From positions 4,764 to 68,763 of the forward strand of contig CAUGPT010000009.1 in the NCBI GenBank assembly GCA_959601495.1: DNA of 64,000 bases. Reading direction: 5' to 3'. The translations under genes were made by a program, and so were the position numbers. Source of the DNA: Avispirillum sp959601495 (lineage in GTDB: Bacteria > Bacillota > Clostridia > Oscillospirales > CAG-272). This document shows positions 59,063 through 64,000 of the stretch, piece by piece. Within the stretch, counting starts at the first letter, position 1, and the number at the start of each line of letters is the position of its first letter. The notes below the pieces were generated by a model, which worked only from the letters and a program-made list of their open reading frames with translations, was not told the DNA's origin and ran no database searches.

Positions 59063-60287
59063 CCCCGTCAATACCGTACATACGGTACATTTCCCGAAGA
59101 TCTTCCCTGAACTTGTTTTCCGCCGTGCGGTTGGAAAAATCAAGTCTTGTTATGCGAGAGATAAACGTGCGTATCCACGGCAGCATTTCTGTCGTGTCAA
59201 ACACATCGGCGGTGTAGAGACAGTGGCTGTCGTCCGTTCTTTCAACGTGTCCGCAGCGCTTTTCGCGCTCCAGCCGCCGAACTATATGTTCTTCGCCCTC
59301 GCCGACTCTGATCTCAAATTCGACGTGCTCGGTGTGCTTTGTATTCCATCGGCATCCGACACCCCACATATGCTTTTCGGCCTTTTCGAGCGCCTTTCTC
59401 AACTCGGTAAAGTTTTCGCAAATATCCGCCTCTGCTCTGACGTTCGATATATAGTCGAGGCGGTACGACCTGATGCGGTTTGAAGTCACGCTGAATGCCA
59501 GAAGATGCTGCCTGCCGCCCTGCGCGCTTATGTATATTCTGAGAGGGACCGCGCGAACGGCCGATGCCGTATTCGAGTATCTGCTCAGATTGTCAAATGT
59601 GACGTACGCGTGTCGCCGCATGGCGTCAAACAGGGTCGCCGCCGCATCGCTGTCCATTGCCTGAGTTATGTAGTGATGCTTGAAGAAAAACATCTCGGGG
59701 CGCGGCTCCTCCTTATCCTGAAGAAACGAGCCGATAACGCCGCAGGGAGCAGCCTCGCTGAAAAAGTCTATAACGTCCGAAAGGGATGAAATATCCGTAT
59801 CGGGACTTCTTGAGTACAGCACCCGCCTCCCGGCCTTCTCCGCTTGAATGATACCCTCGCCGACGTACTCCTTAAGCTTTTTTCTAAGTGTTGATTCGTC
59901 AAATGTCAGACGGGAGGAAAGCCGTTTGTCGATCTCATCAACCAGCTCTGCAAGAGTCATTTTGATCTCTGGCGCGTAAAGAACATCGAATATCGCAAAG
60001 TGCAGTGTTATGTCGCCGTCGGTAAAGCTTTTGGCTTTCCACGCCTTGTAGAACGGATTTTTTGCCGTCGCGCGGCTATCTACCGACAGAAAAACATTTT
60101 TGCCGTCGGCGGTCTGCGTAAAACGCATATGATCTCCCAGCCAGCTTTCAAGCCTGCGGCGCTCATCGTCGTAGGAGCGCGCGCTTTTGGCATTGTATTC
60201 GCTTCTGCTTTTGAAGCCGTAAACGTAGAATTCGCGCATGTATGCGCGTATCTTTTCAAAGTTTTTGATAAGCTCCGTATATGCCAT
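59040..60287 (-). CDS. WYL-domain transcriptional regulator (first of pair)
   Basis: 415 residues from ATG 60287 with GGAGGTG before it. Residues about 85-180 contain a winged-helix-like segment (TLAELVDEIDKRLSSRLTFDESTLRKKLKEYVGEGII). A WYL-type domain lies at about 250-310 (VRAVPLRIYISAQGGRQHLLAFSV ... SYRLDYIS), then a WCX-like C-terminus (VEFEIRVGEGEEHIVRRLE). Members with this layout regulate neighbouring operons; RtcB/Ro-type RNA repair is the obvious target here, but that is inference. Promoter at 60366-60394. Confidence 0.8.
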   Translation of the reverse strand: MAYTELIKNFEKIRAYMREFYVYGFKSRSEYNAKSARSYDDERRRLESWLGDHMRFTQTADGKNVFLSVDSRATAKNPFYKAWKAKSFTDGDITLHFAIFDVLYAPEIKMTLAELVDEIDKRLSSRLTFDESTLRKKLKEYVGEGIIQAEKAGRRVLYSRSPDTDISSLSDVIDFFSEAAPCGVIGSFLQDKEEPRPEMFFFKHHYITQAMDSDAAATLFDAMRRHAYVTFDNLSRYSNTASAVRAVPLRIYISAQGGRQHLLAFSVTSNRIRSYRLDYISNVRAEADICENFTELRKALEKAEKHMWGVGCRWNTKHTEHVEFEIRVGEGEEHIVRRLEREKRCGHVERTDDSHCLYTADVFDTTEMLPWIRTFISRITRLDFSNRTAENKFREDLREMYRMYGIDGGENVDIQ

Positions 60288-60365
60288 GGGTGCACCTCCT
60301 TTTTCGGTAATGATCCGATGCCTGCATTAAATGCCGTTTAATAACCGAGCACGCTCTGCACTTAA

Positions 60366-60394
60366 AGTATACCATATATATCCGTATAACTCAA
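60366..60394 (-). promoter_or_regulatory. Promoter of the WYL gene pair
   Basis: Minus strand: TTGAGT (60394-60389), 17 nt, TATACT (60371-60366). Confidence 0.65.
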
Positions 60395-60422
60395 CTGTTC
60401 GGATTGGTCGGGGCAAAACGAT

Positions 60423-60472
60423 ACAGCCGCCGTGCAGCTATATGAATAAGCCGATTTTTTTGCGGCGGCTGT
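60423..60472 (-). terminator. Possible terminator of the SWIM gene
   Basis: ACAGCCGCC/GGCGGCTGT with a 32-nt loop; ATCGTTTTG follows on minus. Confidence 0.45.
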
Positions 60473-60509
60473 CACCCTGTGCGGTTTTTTCTGCGGCATG
60501 CGCGCTGTG

Positions 60510-61328
60510 TCACAGCTCGAAGGAGCCGTTTGTCTTGCCATCCACCGCAAAGGCAAACAGAGTTCCCTTATTGACGGCGGCGAAATAATCGGTACGGCCG
60601 TATTCGTCGGCATACTGCTTTGTGATAAGCTCCAGCGTTTCGCGCAGCTGAAGCATAGCCGCGAATTCATGCTTGCAGCTGCCGCTGCAGTAGCAGGAGC
60701 ACGTCAGGCGGCTGATCTGCCCGCGCGAGTATGTAAACTCAACTTCGTAGCATTCTGTGCCCTCCACAATGGCGTATCCGTCGGTGCCGTCGAGACTTAT
60801 ATATCTGACTTTGTTCTCCGTATAGTAATCGTTGCCGCGCTTTGCGATCTCGGGGCTTATGTTCATTTCCTTAAGATCGTCAAGCGGAAAAGATGAGTCG
60901 TCATAGCCGCTGACGTATTCATCGTCGTCAAGCGACGGAGCTTTGAACCAGCTGAGGGCCTTTTCCTTCGGCAGCGCCGCGCGGTCGAACGTTACAAAAT
61001 GCGAGCCGGCGGCGAAAAACCTGCCGTGCACATTAGTATCCGCCACGCCGATAACGCGCTTGTAGTAGGAAAGCTTTATCTTGAAATTGTAGTTTACTTC
61101 GGTCACACGGCCGAGATGACCTTCAAGCTTTCCGTCCACATACACGGTGTCTCCGCGGTGCAGATCGAACCTGTCGTTGTAGTACGCCAGCGTCATATCT
61201 CTGCTTGCGAAGTAGACCTGTACCACAGATCTGCGCGGGGCTGTTTCATTTGCGGGTTCGGTGCGAAGCGGATCCTCGTTTGATATATTGTCGCCTGCCT
61301 CTGCAGAAAAACCGATCTTGAATGCCAT
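60510..61328 (-). CDS. SWIM zinc-finger protein
   Basis: 272 residues; AGGAGG lies before the ATG. The C-terminal half contains a SWIM finger, C-S-C-Y-C-S-G-S-C-K-H near residues 214-224, preceded by the usual YEVEFTYSRGQISRLT. SWIM domains bind nucleic acid or protein. The N-terminal 130 residues are a beta-rich segment (VQVYFASRDMTLAYYNDRF, GDTVYVDGKLEGHLGRVTEV) I cannot assign. It lies upstream of the WYL pair on the same strand but with a promoter between, so it is a neighbour of the RNA-repair locus rather than proven part of it. Confidence 0.8.
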   Translation of the reverse strand: MAFKIGFSAEAGDNISNEDPLRTEPANETAPRRSVVQVYFASRDMTLAYYNDRFDLHRGDTVYVDGKLEGHLGRVTEVNYNFKIKLSYYKRVIGVADTNVHGRFFAAGSHFVTFDRAALPKEKALSWFKAPSLDDDEYVSGYDDSSFPLDDLKEMNISPEIAKRGNDYYTENKVRYISLDGTDGYAIVEGTECYEVEFTYSRGQISRLTCSCYCSGSCKHEFAAMLQLRETLELITKQYADEYGRTDYFAAVNKGTLFAFAVDGKTNGSFEL

Positions 61329-61770
61329 ATTGCGTTCCTCCTTTAAGGTGTTTTGCTCTTTACGGTTATATTATACAATAGCATATGTCCCATAAAGCGG
61401 ACTTAACTCCCGGAATCGGCAATTTTTTTGACATTTTGCAAAAAAGCCGCGCCCGCGGATAATTGCGGTCATACGAACGCGGAAACGGTGCTGCACGGGC
61501 GTAGTATAAATAACGGCAGCGCGGAGGGCTGCCGACACCGCAGCAAAAGCCGCGCCGCGATATTCGGGGTGTATACAAATAACCCCTGCCGCTTTTGCGG
61601 CAGGGGGAGATATGCTTGCCTATGCGCCGCGGCGGATACGGCGGCATTTGGCGGCTTTCTGTGACGGGTAGCGCCGAAGATACGGTCGGTCAGCGTTTTC
61701 TGCCTTTTCCGTCCCTTTGTCGTGACACTTTACGGTCGGGATACGGACAGCAACCCTGAATTCTTGGGAA
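61329..61770. other. Non-coding junction region
   Basis: No supported gene. It contains a 10-bp hairpin CCCCTGCCGC/GCGGCAGGGG (61583-61606) and a 9-bp inverted repeat AATTCTTGG-6 nt-CCAAGAATT (61759-61782) at the edge where base composition shifts to AT-rich. Confidence 0.6.
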
Positions 61771-62169
61771 TTACCAAGAATTTACGGACATTTCACAATA
61801 ATGAAACCACACGAATAAAGCCATATAAACAAGAGCAGCACCTTGTCCCACCGCCATATGTTGCCTACGGCATACGCGATATTTGAGCATCATGCGGAGT
61901 TCGGATAAGGTCATTCTGACCTCGCGCATACCGTCGCAAGCGTATATGCGTATATTGTGCAGACTTGATTCGGTGTACAGTATTCTTTGCCAAATTGTTG
62001 CCTGTGCTTTTGTCGAAATTTGTTGTCCGATAATATGATGAACCACTGATGCAAATAAATCATTATCTACTGTTCGTTCAATCATACCAATTTTTTCTAT
62101 CACCTCAGCAAGGTGTTTATCCTTTTGTTTTAAATAAGAAATTTCTTTTTCTCCGTGCTCAAAATACAT
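61771..62169 (-). pseudogene. Truncated DNA-3-methyladenine glycosylase (AlkA-like)
   Basis: From ATG 62169 (AAAAAGGA before it) the first 63 codons match the start of clostridial AlkA-type glycosylases: M-Y-F-x-x-G-E-K-E, KDKHLAEVIEKIG, DLFASVVHHIIGQQISTKAQATIW. After codon 63 (about 61981) the similarity stops and the frame runs on as unrelated sequence (EVRMTLSELRMMLKYRVCRR) to a stop at 61771. The helix-hairpin-helix and catalytic Asp are missing, so it cannot be an active glycosylase. An insertion or deletion junction near 61.98 kb is the likely cause. Confidence 0.7.
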
Positions 62170-62242
62170 TATTATTTTCCTTTTTTTGATATTATCAATG
62201 TGTATCAAGTTAAGGTCAAAAGAATCGCAATGGTACACGTTC

Positions 62243-63355
62243 TTACACCATACCATTGCGATTTTTTCGTTCGTATTTATATTGATACATATCCCGATCG
62301 GCTTTATCTTTAGCAGCAACAATATCCCCACATGAGAACGATGCTGATCCATAAGAAACCGTTGGTAAAAATGTAATCTTTCTTCGCTTTTCTTCCAGCC
62401 GATGCAAAAATTCCTGTTTGCACCAATCTTCTTTCTCAGCGCTTTTCAGAAGTACGCAAAACTCATCACCGCCTATACGATAACAATATCCAAAATTTGC
62501 GTAAGCTTTTTTAATACATTCTGCAATCTCAGCCAGGCAAAGATCCCCTTGCACATGACCATAGCTGTCATTGATCTGTTTGAAATCATCCACATCAAAA
62601 ACTACGAGCACGCTTCCTTTACATCCCATCTTACCCGTCTTCCTAAGATAGCTGTTCTGGTTCAATAGCCCTGTGAGTGCATCCAGCTGATTCCACATTT
62701 CATTACAGTAAATAAAATACAATACGGAAAGCAGCGTAACACAAAACCAGGTAACATGGAGTTCCGGAAGGACAACCTGAATAATCGTTTCTGCCATTAC
62801 AAAAAGAATAAGCGGATAGATTAACAATTTGCTGCGATTCTGAAATTCCCTGGCATTGATGATCGTAGATACCGAAAGATACAAAATTGCCCCCAAATAC
62901 ATGATGATATATATATAAAAATGTGGACCACGCGAATAAATATTGTCTGCGCTCACGGAGAATACAATTCCGTATGGAATAGTAACAAATAAGAAAATCA
63001 AATATCCGATTTCAAAAAGTATCGCAGTCCTGATCTTACGACGAAAGACTGTTTTCCTGTCCAGTACATACACAAAACAGATGCACACAGCTGGAGACAT
63101 ACCAAACCCCATATAGTTGGATGCAATATTCAACCAGCGGTAAGCTGGCGACAATCCGTCCACTACAAGGGTAATAACTTCCAGTATCGAAATCCCAGCG
63201 ATCAGAACAAAGGCCAATAAAAAACCACGCTTTTGTTTTCTGCTAAGTGATTCACTCAAATATGTGAGAATACACATAAAGCACAAAATAAAAAAATCAA
63301 TTGTAGTTAATACATAAAAATACCCATTCATTGCAAACCTATTCTTTCTTTTCAC
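62243..63355 (-). CDS. Membrane-bound GGDEF diguanylate cyclase
   Basis: 370 residues. Seven or so membrane helices (residues about 10-215) precede a GGDEF domain with LTGLLNQNSYL, VFDVDDFKQINDSYGH and the active-site RIGGDEF near residue 310. It should make cyclic di-GMP from two GTP. No RxxD inhibitory site is seen five residues before the motif. The end (KADRDMYQYKYERKN) is typical. The DNA is clearly AT-richer than the rest of the window. The start could be residue 1 or 9. No EAL protein or c-di-GMP riboswitch is nearby. Confidence 0.9.
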   Translation of the reverse strand: MKRKNRFAMNGYFYVLTTIDFFILCFMCILTYLSESLSRKQKRGFLLAFVLIAGISILEVITLVVDGLSPAYRWLNIASNYMGFGMSPAVCICFVYVLDRKTVFRRKIRTAILFEIGYLIFLFVTIPYGIVFSVSADNIYSRGPHFYIYIIMYLGAILYLSVSTIINAREFQNRSKLLIYPLILFVMAETIIQVVLPELHVTWFCVTLLSVLYFIYCNEMWNQLDALTGLLNQNSYLRKTGKMGCKGSVLVVFDVDDFKQINDSYGHVQGDLCLAEIAECIKKAYANFGYCYRIGGDEFCVLLKSAEKEDWCKQEFLHRLEEKRRKITFLPTVSYGSASFSCGDIVAAKDKADRDMYQYKYERKNRNGMV

Positions 63356-63517
63356 TTCTGAACTGTTATTACCTGCAAATAGCAGTTTAGGCTGTTCAGC
63401 AGTTGAGAATTTTATTTTAGATTTCTGAACCTTAACTTATATTTTATCAAACTTTGTGTGAAATTAATAGATAATATCAAAAATTATTTGTTATAAAGAT
63501 TTTGCTTATGAAGCTCA

Positions 63518-63557
63518 TGTAAAGATCGGAGAGTCCATTGGCTCTTCGGTCTTTACA
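63518..63557. repeat. 18-bp hairpin with wobble pairs
   Basis: TGTAAAGATCGGAGAGTC against GGCTCTTCGGTCTTTACA, pairing fully if three G-U pairs are allowed, 4-nt loop. It lies between the GGDEF gene and the membrane-protein gene. No T-run follows. Confidence 0.55.
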
Positions 63558-63568
63558 TAAATTCTCAT

Positions 63569-63913
63569 CTAAATTGAAGGAATAATAGAAAGTGCTAATG
63601 CTCTGAAAACGCTGTTTTTCTTAAAACATATAATCCAAATAGCACAATAAAGCATTACCAATATGGTATCTACAATCAGATATAGTGCAAATGCTTCGTC
63701 AGACCACCACCCGAACCAAGTTCCCGGAATATTGATTATCATGAATCCGAAACAACCCAATCTCCCTACTTGTTCTGTGACCTCAACATATTTATTGTTC
63801 CACTTATTATCAAATCCATCTTTGCACTTAATCGCAAATACAACATTGGGTATCATAATGACTGCAATAAAAATCAGCCCAAAAACATTAAACCATTCCA
63901 TATTATCTACCAT
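63569..63913 (-). CDS. Small membrane protein of unknown function
   Basis: 114 residues if the ATG at 63913 is used (63901 is an alternative; GGAGAA lies 20 nt upstream). Three hydrophobic segments (FGLIFIAVIMIPNVVFAI, a middle one around GFMIINIPGTWFGWW, and LYLIVDTILVMLYCAIWIICF). The sequence resembles hypothetical membrane proteins of clostridia that I believe run 30-40 residues further, so the stop after S-I-I-P-S-I may be a truncation. The function is unknown. Confidence 0.55.
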   Translation of the reverse strand: MVDNMEWFNVFGLIFIAVIMIPNVVFAIKCKDGFDNKWNNKYVEVTEQVGRLGCFGFMIINIPGTWFGWWSDEAFALYLIVDTILVMLYCAIWIICFKKNSVFRALALSIIPSI

Positions 63914-64000
63914 CACAAACTCTGATTTTCTCAATTCTCCAAACCGGAAGTTATAGTGCAATCTTTTTCCATTTTCTAATCTTGGTTCTAAAGGTTCCGA

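Noticed and set aside
1..64000. CRISPR array, rRNA operon, insertion sequence or prophage
   Set aside because: No regular spacer-repeat array, rRNA sequence, transposase or phage structural gene was recognised anywhere.

Overview
The window looks like chromosomal DNA of a strictly anaerobic, Gram-positive gut- or rumen-type clostridium. GC is high for that group across most of the window. The pointers are a dockerin-bearing secreted peptidase, a flavodiiron protein, ferredoxin-type indolepyruvate oxidoreductase, LytR-CpsA-Psr and YidC/Jag envelope genes, QueH, clostridial housekeeping order and many near-consensus sigma-A promoters. An Oscillospirales- or Christensenellales-like lineage is my inference; no rRNA gene is present to settle it. 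From about 61.7 kb to the right edge the DNA becomes visibly AT-richer and carries a broken gene, which suggests a region of different origin.

Layout. 0-4 kb: left-truncated secreted M6-type peptidase with dockerin, a lipoprotein and a chloramphenicol-acetyltransferase-like enzyme. 4-7.7 kb: a lic1-like set (HTH-nucleotidyltransferase, APC permease, EamA exporter) behind a structured leader. 7.7-12.7 kb: queH, D-lactate dehydrogenase, flavodiiron protein, leucine-rich-repeat lipoprotein. 12.8-15.7 kb: complete proline pathway proB-proA-proC. 15.9-24.1 kb: the origin-type cluster rpmH-rnpA-yidD-yidC-jag-mnmE ... rsmG-noc/parB, without dnaA at the left and without mnmG in the middle. 24.1-31.1 kb (minus): PHP phosphatase, two envelope proteins with long disordered cytoplasmic tails, mnmM, iorB, iorA. 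31.3-36 kb: ThyX-like protein, CDF exporter, acyl-ACP thioesterase, L-fucose isomerase, then about 0.8 kb of non-coding, hairpin-rich repeat DNA. 36.7-41.5 kb (minus): GH31 glycosidase, TSCPD protein, DUF4097/HAAS pair. 41.6-44.6 kb: trmB, yfcE, a YhcC-type radical SAM protein, an XRE regulator. 44.7-52.8 kb (minus): iscS-iscU-nadA, YhhN, rsmF, obg, ppa, aminotransferase. 53-54.8 kb: membrane protein, a candidate stand-alone small RNA, a truncated cytidine-deaminase-like fragment, nitroreductase.

The most unusual part is 54.9-61.3 kb. Read on the minus strand it is a SWIM zinc-finger protein, two overlapping WYL regulators, a terminator, a palindrome, then FOUR tandem structured non-coding units. 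Each unit is closed by an 8-9 bp stem that starts AAG and ends CTT, and one has a perfect tRNA T-arm. The RNA ligase RtcB and a Ro60/TROVE-like von Willebrand A protein (DUF2828 type) follow. This has the composition of an RNA-repair / Y-RNA locus (Ro protein, tRNA-mimicking RNA, RtcB, dedicated regulators). The RNA array and the WYL/SWIM partners differ from the rtcBA-rsr-yrlBA operon known from Salmonella, and this is my main candidate for an undescribed system.

Coordinates of sites were read by eye. Promoter, terminator and RNA calls are pattern-based and not computed.
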